NCBI GenBank assembly: GCA_004369045.1
Contig: ML213509.1
Coordinates: forward strand, 564,858 to 628,857
Source: Heliocybe sulcata
Lineage: Eukaryota; Basidiomycota; Agaricomycetes; Gloeophyllales; Gloeophyllaceae
Reading direction: 5' to 3'
Length of the DNA stretch: 64,000 bases
Each line of letters opens with the position of its first letter. Position 1 is the stretch's first letter. This document shows, piece after piece, positions 1-13,027 of this stretch. The translations under genes were made by a program, and so were the position numbers. The notes under the pieces were generated by a model, which was not told the DNA's origin, ran no database searches, and was given only the letters and a program-made list of their open reading frames with translations.

Positions 1-307
1 CTACCCGAAAATCACCTGCAGAGAGCCCGTGTATGAAACTGCTAGTGGATACAAAATGATGAGTGGTATGCTTAGAAATACATGTGAATGAACATGAGCC
101 GTCCGCAGCTAATAAAAAATTACGCGAACCGCATGTAAGTCGTGCCTTGTGTAAACAAGCTAAGTGTAATGGGAAGCATGAAGAATAGGAGAAATGCATT
201 ATAAATGAGCAGCCATGCGTACGCCATGTTCATACATTTGCCTAGGTCATCGCCGATCGCAGCGGAAGTTACCCTTGGATGAAATAAATGCAAGTGAATG
301 ATGCAGG
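1..307. other. Intergenic, 3' side of the phytochrome gene
   Basis: AT-richer sequence downstream of the minus-strand phytochrome stop codon. No open frame has a recognisable product, and no repeat or RNA gene is visible. It probably holds the 3' UTR and terminator of the phytochrome gene. Confidence 0.5.
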
Positions 308-3300
308 TCACCGTTGTTGGTGGGCTAGATCCGTCTTCGATGGCTCGCAGAGCCAGCCTCCCGTTTCCCAATCGCATCCGGGCTGATAGAGGTCAGCTGT
401 CCGCTGCTTCAAGTCGGTGACCCCTGTCAAGATGGTCCGCAGTCGCTTGAAGTCTATAGGCTTCAAGATCCAGCCGTCGATGCCAAGTTCCGACATGTTT
501 GATCGCTGGCTCTCCACTAGAGACGCGGATACCGCAAATATAGGTACACGTCCGTTGAGCTGGTGCGACTTCCGCCGGGAGCGTGAAGGGCGGTCGAGAG
601 GTGAAAGACCTCGCTCAAATTCTCGGATACGTTCCGTGGCTTCAAAGCCATTCAGTATGGGCATCCTGCGTAAATGATAATGACGCGTTTTAGCTGTGCA
701 AGACTCCACGGTGCTTATGAACCACATACTGGATGTCCATAAGAATGCAGTCAAAATCGATATCTGTTTCGATCATATCGACACACTCCTGTCCATTCGT
801 GGTGTTGACGACGGTGTGCCCATCAAGCGTAAGGCGTTTTGCCAGGATCGTACGGTTGATATCATCATCCTATGAACAAATCAACAGGAGCTCAATAGAA
901 CGTTCGGGTACTCACTTCAACAATGAGCACTCGTAAAGGCGGGGGAGAACCTGCGCCGCTACCACCTATCGTTGACTTGCGAGAATGAGCAGAAATCCGC
1001 GGCTTGGCAGTAGCTTCTCGATCCAATGCATCACGGTCGATCTTAGCTGGCGGCGCCGGCGCTGCCGGAGCAGTGACGTATGGAGCGCCGTCCTCCTTGG
1101 CCTCTGGCTCCTCTTCCTTAGGCGGGGGTGGAGGTGGAGAAGTCGACTCGATTCGAGAGAAGGTAGCATGAACAGAGTCGGCAGCGGCAGCGTTGCTAAT
1201 AATTTGATGGGAAGCGATAGACCCTACAACGCCATCAAGTTCCGGAGCCACTGCATCATGACTTGTCGTTCGAGACAGCATCGACTTGAGCGAAGAATGG
1301 GCCGATCCCGAAGCCCCCGAACGACCGTCTGGGTGTAGCTCGAATGGTATCAGGAAGGAAAACCGGCTTCCTTCTCCAATCTTGGAGTCCACACGAAGCT
1401 GACCGCCCAATTGTTCGACGATTCGTGCGACCACGGCTAGACCCAAGCCTGGACAAAACATGTCATTACAGAAGCCTTCCTCAGAGGGGGTGCCATGACG
1501 AACGTACCAATGCCTTGTGGTACTGGCTTGTTCGTGGATACTTCTACTTGTTCAAATTCCCGGAATAAGCTGTCCAATTTTTCGGAAGATATGCCACACC
1601 CAGTGTCGGCAACTATAATCTCGATGGCTACTTGTTTTGGGTCTCGCAGACCCTCTGGTTCCTTGAAAGCGCGACAGGTAACGGTTACCGCACCGGTATT
1701 TGTGAATTTCACTGCACGAAAGTCAGAAGTGCGAATAACCAAGGCGCTAGGAATAGGCATACGGGCGTTCGCTGTAAGATTCGCTACGGCGCTCTTGATC
1801 TTTTTCGAATCCCCGACTACCATAGTCTGATGCTTCGCCAAGTCCATCTCAAGATTGAAAGTAATGGAACGTCTGCTAGCTTCATTCCTGTACAGGCCCA
1901 CTGCTTCTTCAATGGCAGCCCGGATGTTGAAAGGCTCGCTGAAGGAAGTCTCATTGCCGCTTTCCAACCGGGTCAAGTCCTGGTCCCATTATCAGTATGG
2001 AAGCATGTACTAAGGGTATACGCTTACCAGAAGATCGTTGATGGTGAATAAAAGGGACTGCGCTCCATGAGACCAGCACCTCGCAATGGATAACTGGACG
2101 TACCTTTGAAGCTGCATGGGATCGACTCAAATTATCTCTAGTTTCAATGTCCAAAGGTCCGTTCAATGCCATCTCCAAATAACTGCACGCGCTGATGTTA
2201 GAGATGTTAAAAGGCATGTAGGAGCAAGCCTACTTGATAATGTGATTCAGCGGCGTCCGCACTAGATAAATATGAGCAATCAAACGGATACTCAGTAATA
2301 TAATACTATACCTTCATGGCTGGCGTTTGACAATAGAATCTCAGTCAGCTTAGTAGTCTGGAGAGCATTTTCTTTCTGCCGCCAGACTTCAATGAACTGG
2401 AAGACGCTCAGTCCAAACGCAGGTCATACACAAGGTAGTTCCGCCTTACCTTGCCATACACCAACGCTAGCACGCCCGCAGTCTCAAGCTGTTCATCTGT
2501 CCAAGCTCGACAGCGCCCGGCGACGGTTTGTGACCATACTTTAAACGACTTCCTTGGCTCGAGCGACGATCTGCCCTCAGCATTCTCTTTGAAAGGCTTC
2601 CCTGCCCAGTGGATCTTGCGTGGCTGACCCTTGCGTAAGAAGGCTATAAAGTCCTTGCCACCACTGGACAAGGGAACGTAGAGAAGTCCTGCGATGACTT
2701 CAAGACCCATAGTAAGCTGGAGATCGGGGTAGTCCGTGGTGACAATTTGCGAAACCTGCATCGTACTACAGCATAATCAGTGGCACGTTCGGCACAAGGA
2801 ACCCTACATACGTACGTGAATTGCTTAAGCCGGAGATACTCGGCCATGATGAGGATTTCTTGGCTATTCTGATTCGCGCCTAGGATCTTAGCGCCATCGC
2901 CTATAACCAGCATACCAAAGTCGGCGTCAAATAAGCCCAGCAGATCATCAGCGTTGGACACTATGTATCCACTAGGATGCTGCTCAGAAGACATTGTGTT
3001 GATCTGCAGAGGTCATAAACGAGACGACAATATAGGCAGGAAGGCAGACGGACTAGCTTCCTCGTGTGCAATCGCTGCGCATAGCTCAGACGTTCGACGT
3101 TGCGTGATATCGACTGACTTAACAGGCGAAGCATTTGCCGGACAGGGAAGGATACCCGCATCCCCTTGTTCCCATAGGAATGGCAAGCAACGAGGCCCCA
3201 AAGCTGGTCGAATGCCATTATGGACTGGCGGGGAAGTCAGATCGCATTCGAACAGTTTTGACTGGTACTTACAATCGACATCGAAGCCCGGACGCCCATG

Positions 3301-6120
3301 TTCCCCAAATCTGTGAACATTCAGTATTATGGAGCGCCGAACAAAGGCGGTACTTACATTTGATGTGGATAGGACTCATCGCACGAATATAGCAATGTGT
3401 CATATTCTATGTAACCATATTCAGTCAATCCGATTTCGACTGATAAGTAAGTATTTACCAATGGCGGGTCCAGGTCTTCTTTGCTCTTGGCAACTATTCG
3501 TGCTGTCCTCTGAGAGCGGTCGTACAATAGTCTCACTTTGTCTTTGGAAGGTACGAATTATAAGATCAGCAATTCCCGGAATCAGAATGATACTTACTTA
3601 TGGCGTATAATTGCCTAGCCTGCATAACGTAGAAGATCTCAAGTTCAATAACGGATAAGCGGCAAAAACCGCACGCCGTACCTGCGCAGGAATGTCTGAT
3701 GCGGGGAAATGCAAACCCTTGTATAGGTCATGAGTCTTATTCCAATCCACCAGCTCGGCAACCGTCTGTCCGTTCCACGATTCGTCGAATTGGTACACGA
3801 GGACGCGGTGAAATTGAGTCAGGTCTTTAATGACGCCGACGACGACTTTGAGGAACGACTCCAGATCGGGGGCGGCCCCGAGCTGCTCGTTGATCTGCGC
3901 CAGCACGGAGAACACATCCATCATACCCACAGCTCCTGATCCGCCTCCCCGTCGCCCTCCGCGCCTACTACGCGCCATCCCACGCGGAGGGGTCGAAATA
4001 GGCGAGCCCGAGGCCCGGCTCATCCGCCTTAACCTCTCCAAGGCTAAAAGAGGTTTGGCACGATTGGTTGTGCTCTCGAAGATTTGTTGCGGCGTAGGTA
4101 GCCAATCATCTTCACCCTCCAACCCTTCAAGCCCAGTAGTAATCCCGGGTGCCTCAGAAAAAGGAGACGCAGCACCAGCCAAAGTTTCAGGAGATGTAAC
4201 CTCGGTCTGTGGACTCGATGATGTCGGGGGCACAAATGTTTCCAGTCCATGTCCAGACGATACCAGTGTCCGCCCAGAGCTCTCGGTGCTAGCATGGCTG
4301 CCAGGAGAACCAGCGGTGTGGACACTTGAGGGCGAAGACAAGCTCGCAGCACCACTCTCACTGGGAGGATATAGCGGGTTGAAAGAGTCCCTCTCCAGCT
4401 CAAACTCCAGAATAATGATGTTTGGGTTGGCAGGGGCCGTCTGCGCACTGCCGGCCAGCGTCGAGGTAGCACTAGGCCGATGGGCAGCGCACCAGCAGGT
4501 CCATAACCGCCGTCTCTGCGGATCGACAGACTCTTCGTCGGGTAAGGCGCTACCGGGTTCGCCGTAGCCGCTGATGAGGAAGACGTGCGGCGAATCGTCC
4601 TGAGCTTCGCACTCGGGATCAGGATCATTCAAGTACTGAATGTTATCCCACAACAAATCTGCCTGTGCGTCGGGTAGGGTGTCCGTGAAGCAGCTCAAAG
4701 AGAAAAGGTATTTAGGGCTGAAACCAAGGATTTCCGGAGCGTTCTGATAGGCACTCAGTTCTGCTACGGAGCACTATCTTACGCCTTCGACGTACCTCTG
4801 AAACCTGTCGAACGACAAGACATTCAGATTCCGCATCCTCCTGTACAGCGATCAAGACGCCAAAGCCTTGCACGGCGCCAGGTGTGCGTATTGGCTGAAA
4901 TAAAGTTTGCGTTAGTCACGGGGAGAGTTAATCGCTAGACGCACCTCATCCTCGCACTTAAACAATTGACCTTCGCGACCGATGACGACGTGATGGCCAT
5001 CTTCATCTTCCCGATGCTCAAACCGGAATGAAACTAACGGCTCGTCCGTATTACCGCTACTACTCATGCCTGATCTGGCCTGCGATTCTGCAGAAGGAGA
5101 CGGAGAAAACGAGTTCCCACCCGGTTGACTCTGACCGTCCATCAAGGGGGACGGATGAGAGGGATTCGAGGTGAATGGCGATGAAGACGCCAGGCTGCTC
5201 CGGAACCCAGCCGAACCAGAACCGGTGCGAGAACCGCCTTGTGACGAGCGTGCTCGAGAAGAATCGGTATCATACGTCGAGTCCGTCGACGATAGAACAG
5301 GCCCCAGATGAACAATGCCACTATCGGAATAGTTGTTCTGCCCCTGGGGAAGAGAAGGAAGAGAGACACCAGGTATAAGGTCACCAACGGGCATCGCAGC
5401 CGTGAAGCTGTCTGCGCCAGCCTGTGACATGTGCTCGGGGTATCGGGGGTTGAAATCAGGATAATCATCACGAGAAGATGCAGCAATGGGTACGGGCTCT
5501 CCCGTTGGACCCGGCGCATATTCTACCGGGTCGTCCAAGACAAACGGTGAAGCCTCCGGGAGATTGGATACAAATTGACGAGGTGAGAAGGGACTAGAGT
5601 CCTCCTTGACTTCCTCACCAGTTTCTTCGGCAGGGTAATGTCGATAATTGGACGTCGGAAGATTATCCTCAGCGGCGGGCGATTGGTCACCCGGAGAAGG
5701 CGTGCTATCCGTGATGTCAGAGAGCGTCCTCACAAAATTTTTGGGAGTATTCCCTGGCCGCGTCCTGGTGGGTTTGAGTCGGGGAATTTGAGACGGGGTC
5801 GACGTGGTGACGTGCGCATCATACGAACTGCGTCTGGATATTCCCGGTCTCATTGCCAGGTCAATCGGGGAGCTTTCCGCGCCTGAACCAACATCATCTG
5901 AAGAGGATGACCTGCCAGCGGTGGCAAGTGCTCCAGGGGGGCGCTCTACAGACTCCCCCTGTTGTGAAGCGGGTCTGATTTTGCCACTGAGTAACGAGCG
6001 AATGGGATAGACAAAAGAAGTCTTCGGCGAGGTCGTTGCGAGCTCGGGGCTCGAACTCGAGGGCGATATCGAGGAAGCCGATCCTGAGGGAACTCTGGGC
6101 ATGTCGTCGCTGGAAGGCAT
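308..6120 (-). CDS. Fungal phytochrome, hybrid histidine kinase/response regulator
   Basis: Red/far-red photoreceptor that binds a bilin and relays phosphate within one polypeptide. Order seen: a long Ser/Pro-rich N-terminal extension; a PAS segment opening with FKCEDE joined by splicing to [12 protein letters not shown], where the Cys (codon 4954-4956) matches the biliverdin-attachment site of fungal and bacterial phytochromes; a GAF domain with [13 protein letters not shown] and [11 protein letters not shown]; a PHY domain with [17 protein letters not shown] and [14 protein letters not shown] histidine kinase H-box follows, [16 protein letters not shown] across two introns (His codon 2316-2318), then an ATPase domain with [10 protein letters not shown] and [14 protein letters not shown]. 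The C-terminal receiver reads [20 protein letters not shown] across an intron (acceptor Asp codon 735-737) and ends with WILKPIDF. The frame stays open upstream to about 6276 but offers no ATG there, so the Met codon at 6118-6120 is taken as the start. A short 5' exon is possible. All key phosphorelay residues are present. Confidence 0.93.
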
Positions 6121-6276
6121 GGCGAGGATGTCCCTCGCGATGGCGGCGAGAGAGAGACGACGAGCGGAGGCAATAGCGGCAGCCCTCAATTGAGGGCCCG
6201 CGCGGATTGTCGAAGTGGAGCGTTCTTGGGGTATCACTGCAGGAGCCCATCCCCCATTCCCGCTTTTGGTATACAA

Positions 6277-8196
6277 TTGGAAATTATGTAATTCTCAGAC
6301 CCTTCCTCCCGCCGGCTTTCTATTTGCTTTGTGTTTTTTCCCCCGCCCCCTCCGGCTCCGATTGAATCCGCCAACCAATGCCGGCGGCAGTGGCGGGCAA
6401 GTCGGTCTGCTGGCCACAGTGTTTTCCATCTGGAATATCATTGTCACATTCGATGTTTCAGGCGTCTACTAGTTTCTTGAACTCAACAAGAGCAGCAGTA
6501 AACTATCCTCTACCTCCAATCCGTACGTCGCGCCACTCCTAGATCGGCTATGCTGAAACTGGAACATCCTCGCGTCACGACCTGACATGGACATCCGCTG
6601 TCGTCCACAAGTTTATACCGGAGCTGTTACCCTTTTGAGCCTATCTACTCGGCCACACCGGGCAGGATCAAATCGAATTACAGAAAACATCCAATCATTT
6701 TCGCTGCGGGCCGAAGCTTATACCCTTACGCATGCACGTGCGATCCACGAAAGTATCGACAAGCATTATTTATTATCGGGAAAAGATGCAGCAGCGAAAT
6801 TTAAATGCTCACATCCGTTGATTACTTATGTTGTCGGCCTACGATCCAATCTTTAACGCTATGCCCGCGCTTCATCTCTAACTTACGCTTTCTTCCGGCT
6901 TCTGCTGTCTTGGTCGCGCGGTCGCAACTCGTGCCCTACCTACCTCCTGTGTGTGAGTCAACCGTCTTTCGTTGCCTACACCTCCGGAGCAGCGGAGCCA
7001 CAATTTCGCTTTCTTCCGATTGAGTCACCGTTGCGACTGGCCGCACGAACGCGTAGTATAACGAAGTCGATCAAAAATATCTACATAGCGAAAGAAGGTC
7101 ATGAGTAAATACGCTACGCACAGGCAGCGTTTCACGTACAGCCCTGCGACCTCTGTTGCCGGATGTCTTCTAATATTTTATGTAAATCTAGCGGAAATAC
7201 ATAAAAGATGTGGGAGGGCGTAGGCTCACCATGATGTTAACGTACACTAGTTGTCATAAGAAGGCAGTTATTCAACATTATCCAATAGAAATGGCGACAT
7301 GCATTGAGAGCTTGTTCTACGTTACGTAGGCACCGAAGATACAGCTTTGCACCTACGACAAATCATCATCGGACCGAGCACAGCAGACATACTATAATAT
7401 CTGACGCACTTGTTCAGTCTTTCCACTTGGACTTTGACCGGTGAACGTTAACCTCGACACATTTGTAGTCTGTCGCACGCTGTTCAGGCATTCAAGTTAC
7501 ATATCCGACGAACAGCCAGGTTTGTCGAAGCCCTGGCCAGCCACCGTTAGTTAAGCCTCGCCTCGATTCCATGGAATATATGTACGTCGCACCGTCGAAG
7601 AATTCAGTCATGAGCGAGATCTTATACGTAGACGCAGGAGAACAGATCCTTTATTCCTGCCATAATTTTCACAGACGGGCGAGTCGAGCAAGAGTAGTCG
7701 CTGTCCGAATCGTGGTGCGCCAGGAGGGGGTAGCAACCTGCTGAAGAACCGAATCCTTAAGTGAACGATCTTCGCCCTCATCGGGAGCAAATCCCACCGA
7801 GTTCGCATCACGCTCAGGTTCAGTGGCGCAGAACTCCAGCGTATTACACTATTAGTATCAAGCTTGTGTCATTAATGTAATACTTGATTGAGGCGGCCCC
7901 ACCTTGCGAAAGTGGCGCTTGGCGTTGTGGCGCGAATGTCGACGTCGGCATGTCGAACAGCGGAGTGTCGAGAAGCACCGTCCGATCGTGGAGCGATCTC
8001 AACGACGTCGATCAGGGATAATTTTGGGACTGACGTTTGCACCCGGGGGTGCGCTTCGTTACCTTCGGTCCCGCCGGTGCGCCCTGCCGCGGGGTGGCGG
8101 GCCACCGGCTACCGCGGCCGGTCAGAGAATTCGGACTAGACGGATGATAATATGGTCTAGTAATGTATCATGCGCTGGTATGGTTAATTTTCGAGG
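6277..8196. other. Long intergenic region between phytochrome and ABHD12-like genes
   Basis: About 1.9 kb with no protein I recognise. The first part is the phytochrome promoter and 5' UTR. Around 7870-8140 there are open frames on both strands of roughly 77-98 codons, but they mirror each other in GC-rich DNA and show no domain, so I do not call them. The 3' UTR of the hydrolase must lie at the right end. Confidence 0.5.
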
Positions 8197-9623
8197 CTAG
8201 AACATCTCAAATGTTCTACCAATGGCATCCTGGACACCTTCCATCAGTCCAATGCGATCATGCCCGCCCCAGAGGGACTTCACAAACACGACCTTTCCGT
8301 CCCCATTTCCCCTGCGCACTTCCTGGATGGTCCCAAAACCAGGAATATTGGTCTCTGTGACAAGTTGTGCAAGGAGAGCCTTCCTCATAGATTGTGCGGA
8401 CACATAGTCGCTCCAGTCATCCTTGGACAACTGAGAAATCTCGGAAGCTGACTTCGGGAGCTCCGGGAGGTGAGGGAGGTGGGTATCCAGGATCGAGTTG
8501 AACAGAATTTCAGAGTGCGTGTATGGGATATCCCAGTCATCCTCTGCGTGCGCCAGCAGGATGGGTGATTTGATTTCCTGAAGCCCAGCTCTAACGTCAG
8601 CCTTACTAGCATGGGAGGCAGGATGCACTCACGGATATTATAGATGACGTGTCAAAATGATGCGCAAGGAAACTGAGTACAATATCTTCGAAGGCTGTCA
8701 GTCCAAACACGAGTCGGAGGTTTACGACAGGGACTCACCCGCAACTCCGGGAATGTTCCGCAGCGGTTTGATAAGTGGGAAGAAACCCAGAATGAGGTAA
8801 GTGTCCAGCACTGCCCTGATGGAGCGGAAAGGTGCAAGCAACACCATGCCTCGCGGCTTCTCTCCCCCATCCTCCAATTCCTTGACGAACCTGGTCGCAA
8901 CGCCGGTTCCCAAACTGTGCCCGACGACCAACACGTCTTCACCCTTCGCGCCTCGCTCCCTCAGCCAGTCCCACGCTGCTCTCGTATCACGGACCAAGCC
9001 AGCTTCGCTAGGATTACCGGTGGAATCGGCGAAGCCGCGATAGTCGATAACAAGCACGTTGGCGCCCAAGCGGGAGGAAAAGGAGGAGTAGTGCTGCACA
9101 CGGAATTGCACAGCTCGAGTGGCAGCATTGCCGTGCAGGAAGATAATCGTTGGGTGAGACTGGAGAGATGATCGGACGTGTTCGGTAGACAGTGCAACTG
9201 GATCTACTGGAGATGCAATGGAATGGTAATAGGAGTCGCATAGTACAAACCATGCGCCAATGGTCTCGTTATCAGACGTCGAGAACTTGACATTTAGAGC
9301 CTTTCCAGCTATGACCGGCTTCGTTAGTATACAGCAATCCGTAGAAGTTGCGACAGCGTACTCACGAGCTAGCCCGTACTTTTCCGGTGCATCAAATTTG
9401 GCAAACGGCGGCCATCTCACCGAATGCAGATAGATAGCGCTGCGTATTCATCCACCCCGCCTTGCGTAAGATACCACCCATGCCCTGCTCATCGTCTAGT
9501 GACGTACTGCAGTTGGAAAAAGGGCGTCACCATTAGCGTGACTAGGGCAGCGTACGCAAAGCCCATGTACAGGAAGACTCGTTGAGCGCGATAGAGATAC
9601 CCATGATTCGGATGCTGCGGCAT
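8197..9623 (-). CDS. ABHD12-like alpha/beta hydrolase, membrane-anchored
   Basis: Serine hydrolase of the ABHD12/Bem46 group, which in animals hydrolyses lysophospholipids and monoacylglycerol at ER-type membranes. The start ATG at 9621-9623 opens MPQHPNHGYLYRAQRVFLYM, followed by a hydrophobic segment (GFAYAALVTLMVTPFF) that should be a membrane anchor. After an intron the protein reads AIYLHSVRWPPFAKFD. The fold motifs are FLHGNAA (oxyanion), VLVIDYRGFADSTG, the nucleophile elbow VVGHSLGTGVA, the acid strand LLAHAEDDWDIP and the C-terminal His in WGGHDRIG, so the Ser-Asp-His triad is complete. Length fits ABHD12 proteins. It is divergent from the Ypk1-type kinase, with about 950 bases between. 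The exact substrate cannot be read from sequence. Confidence 0.87.
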
Positions 9624-10577
9624 AGGATATATCCTCTATCCGGGTTGAGTACTTGGATGTAGGCAGCTCGAGAGTGAAATTCTAAAGCGAAGGAGAAATA
9701 TGAAAGGATGAGGCTGTAGGCCGAACACCTCAGGAACGCAGCAGCGCCACCGAGGACCACGCATTTACACCATCACGTGACGTGGGGGCATGCCACATAA
9801 ACCGTGACGACGGAATTCCGGCATCGCATATCATCTGGACTCTGATGTGCTTGGCTGTGGGCAAGTCCCGTACAGAAGCCGGCATCTCTCCTGAACATTC
9901 CACACCGAAGATAAAAAGCTCGTAAAACTTGCAATTGTTACTAAGGATGTCTATGCACAATGCCATGTGTGAAGCCGCTTACCATTAGACCATTAGATGT
10001 AACGAAACGGGATCTACACCCGGATTTTGCTGTTTTTTCCCAAATCCTGTGCAAGGACAGTAAGCGTCATCAGACATGGCTCCCGTTTCCAGCGACGCTC
10101 ATTCATAATACATCAAACTATGTAGTGCTAAACTCGCTGAACGAGTAGAGATTTCATATAATGGCAAACTAGTGCAAGTCTGCGCAAGTCCAGGAAAGGT
10201 CCCGAATGGTTAGCGGATGCTCGAGCCCATTCAGGCCTAGGAACACGCTTCACCCATGCAAGACATTCAATCGCCCGTTCATTAGCAGGCACACACAACG
10301 CACCAGAACTTTCGGGAAATGTCGAGCGTATACATCAGAGACAAGGAACCAGACAAACGGGGATCTGCCAAATCTAGGGAATTGCCGGTTCTGGTCGCCG
10401 AAATAGCCCCCGGATGAAGCCGATCCTCCTAGGCCTTCTCATTTGCCGCTGTAGTCGACACCACGTCGGCATAGCGAACCTTTCCTCTAACTACCACCAC
10501 AAAGCAGGTCTTTGCTCACATTCTTTCCACCTTACAAACTCAGCAAATCCCCCGCCATACCCATCCTACCCACCGCG
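9624..10577. promoter_or_regulatory. Divergent promoter region, hydrolase / AGC kinase
   Basis: About 950 bases between two oppositely facing start codons. It must hold both promoters. Pyrimidine-rich tracts (for example the CTTTCCACC-like stretch near 10520) precede the kinase ATG, as is usual for fungal transcription starts. No specific factor site is claimed. Confidence 0.45.
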
Positions 10578-12505
10578 ATGTCCTGGAAGCTCGGCAAGTC
10601 AAAGTCGAAGCCCACGGCGGCGAACGCCTTGAACGCCGACAGCGGCTCGCCAAGGGCGACGACGCCGACGCAAGAAAACCCAGAGGGGTCGCGCATCGCG
10701 GGCGGCACTCTGACGATCTCCGTGTCCGGCGCTCAGGGTCTTTCATTGCCCTCGGGGACGCCCATACCGCCTGCGGTTCAGGCCGCGCAGGCGAGCCAGC
10801 AGGCAAAGGCGGCGGAGACCGTCAGCCCGAGCAGTGTCAGGGAGGAGCGCCTCAAAGAGAGGGAGACGAAGAAGCGGGACAGTGTGCAGAGAATGCAGTG
10901 CTGGTGGTTACCCTACCTCGTGCTCGAGTTTGAGGTTAACCAGATCCTTATTACGCCGCTTGGAGGCGTCATGGAGAGCCCTGTTTACATGTACCAAGCT
11001 CACTTGTAAGTTCTTCGTTCTATGCACAACGGAGTCTCCGTGCCTCATCTACTTTCCAGTGACGTGTCCCACAACTCTGAAATCTCCTTACAATGCTACC
11101 TCCGTACCGACGAACCGAAGCGAGGCGGCGACGGCATCGCTGACGATATGGGTAATGACATCCTGATGGGTGGTGTCAAGTTCACTCCGGACTTCGACAA
11201 CCTCCTCCCGGGCAGGGAGGAATGGTATGAGCTGAGCAACGGTGCGGGGAAGATTCAAATTGGCGTCTCATACAAACCCAGCAGCGTGAGTAGTCTTAGT
11301 GTTAACTCAGGAGCCGGAACTCACATACCACGCAGGGCCAATCTCTCACCATCTCGGACTTCGAGCTGATCACCGTCATCGGCAAGGGGTCCTTCGGGAA
11401 GGTGATGCAAGTCCGAAAGCGTGACACGCAGCGTATCTATGCGCTCAAGACTATCCGAAAAGCACACATTGTTGACCGGAAGGAGATCACGCATACGCTT
11501 GCCGAGCGATTGGTCCTCGCGCGAGTCCGATGCCCATTCATCGTACCCCTAAAGTTCAGTTTCCAGAGTGAGCAGAAGCTCTACCTGGTTCTAGCGTAAG
11601 TACTCTTCCTGTATCGGACGGTTCGAATCCTGACAGTGTCCTAGCTTCGTCAATGGCGGCGAGCTTTTCCACCACCTCCAACAGGAGGGTCACTTCTCGG
11701 AAGAGCGTTCCCGCTTCTACGCCGCCGAGCTGCTTCTGGCTCTGGAACACCTCCATGAACTGAACGTTGTTTATCGCGATCTCAAGCCTGAGAACATCCT
11801 GCTCGACTACACTGGCCACATCGCACTTTGCGACTTTGGTCTTTGCAAGCTGAACATGAAGGACTCGGACACTACGAACACGTTCTGTGGGACGCCGGAA
11901 TACTTGGCGCCGGAGGTGCTGAATGCGCAGGGATATAACAAGACCATTGATTGGTGGACGTTGGGAGTTCTCTTGTATGAGATGTTGGTTGGATTGCCGC
12001 CTTTCTACGATGGTAAGTGCCATAGACTTTATGGACTCGCGGTGGGAGCTCATACTTGGCTCTGCAGAATCCACCGACGTCATGTATCAGAAGATCCTCG
12101 AGAACCCGCTCACCTTCCCAGACCACATCTCGCCGCTATCGAAGTCTATACTTACGGGTCTGCTGACTCGCGACTCGACAAAGCGGCTGGGTGTCAATGG
12201 GGCGGAGGAGATCAAGGGGCACGACTTCTTCAAAAAGTACATAGACTTTGATTTGCTGTGGGCGAAGAAGGTGGTGCCACCGTTCAAGCCGAGTGTGGCT
12301 AGTCCGGTGGATGTGAGCAATTTCGACACGGTGTTCACAGAGGAGGCACCGTTGGACAGTGTGGTGGAGGGTAGCCAGCTGAGTCAGACTGTGCAGGACC
12401 AGTTTGCTGGTGAGTATCACTTTGATGTCAAGTATACGTGTCGAGCTTATGACAATCACAGGGTTTTCGTATGACGGGTCGAATATGCCCGTCAGCCCGG
12501 TGTAA
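10578..12505 (+). CDS. YPK1: AGC serine/threonine kinase of the Ypk1/Gad8 (SGK-like) family
   Basis: Kinase expected to act downstream of TORC2 and PDK1 in sphingolipid, membrane-stress and cell-wall control. Six exons are joined by introns at about 11006-11060, 11286-11336, 11597-11644, 12012-12067 and 12410-12461. The N-terminal part starts [15 protein letters not shown] and contains a C2-like region ending [13 protein letters not shown], which closely matches the same place in yeast Ypk1. The kinase domain shows the glycine loop IGKGSFGKV, the catalytic Lys in [37 protein letters not shown], the activation loop [12 protein letters not shown] and [12 protein letters not shown]. The C-tail carries a hydrophobic motif FAGFSY, the site TORC2 phosphorylates in this family, and ends MPVSPV. 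Nothing is missing. Confidence 0.95.
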
Positions 12506-13027
12506 ACTGGACGACACGCCTCAAGACTCCAGCCGATCCTCAAAATCAAATCTCAATAATCGGCGCTCCCCTTGCCGTTGTACACTGCATTCGCTATTCA
12601 TCTTAATTGTCTGGCATTCTCTCACACGCTCTTTCACGATATAGCTTACTTTACTGACTCTCTCTTGAATACCTCTGGCAGGATCTGGAATCTGGATGCT
12701 TTGCTAACCCCGCTCTCTCATGTTATCTGCATTACTTACGGTCCGTTGCGTAATAATACTCTCCAGTGTATCTTAGAGACATAGATATTTTATAATTGGG
12801 CAATATACTGCTACTTAATAGTCACGTCCTTTGGGTGCTTGAACAGCGCTTCTCATTTCTTCCATGGAAAGACGATGAATTGAAGTCTTAGTCAGCGACG
12901 ATCGACAAGCGTAAATGTGGCTGTGGCTCCGGCGGAGCCACAGCTCTCCCATCATGCTTGCTGGAGTCACACTTGGAAGCTCTTGAATATCGACTAACTC
13001 ACTTTAGCCGGAATTGCACTGTCTGGT
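12506..13027. other. Intergenic between kinase and G-patch genes
   Basis: Short AT-richer spacer holding the kinase 3' UTR and the promoter of the G-patch gene. Its one notable feature is a perfect inverted repeat at 12921-12943, listed separately. Confidence 0.5.
12921..12943. repeat. Perfect 11-base inverted repeat with one-base spacer
   Basis: CTGTGGCTCCG, one G, then CGGAGCCACAG. It lies about 85 bases before the start codon of the G-patch gene. It could be a symmetric protein-binding site or a hairpin in the 5' UTR. No factor is assigned. Confidence 0.8.

Noticed and set aside
3830-4567. A 245-codon plus-strand open frame
   Set aside because: It is antisense to the phytochrome GAF/PAS exon and mirrors its Ser/Pro-rich composition, with no domain of its own.
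7870-8200. Open frames on both strands in a GC-rich patch
   Set aside because: Frames on both strands mirror each other, as expected by chance in GC-rich DNA, and neither shows a domain.
11618-11640. A tRNA B-box-like sequence (GGTTCGAATCC)
   Set aside because: It lies in a short kinase intron and there is no matching A-box or foldable cloverleaf around it.
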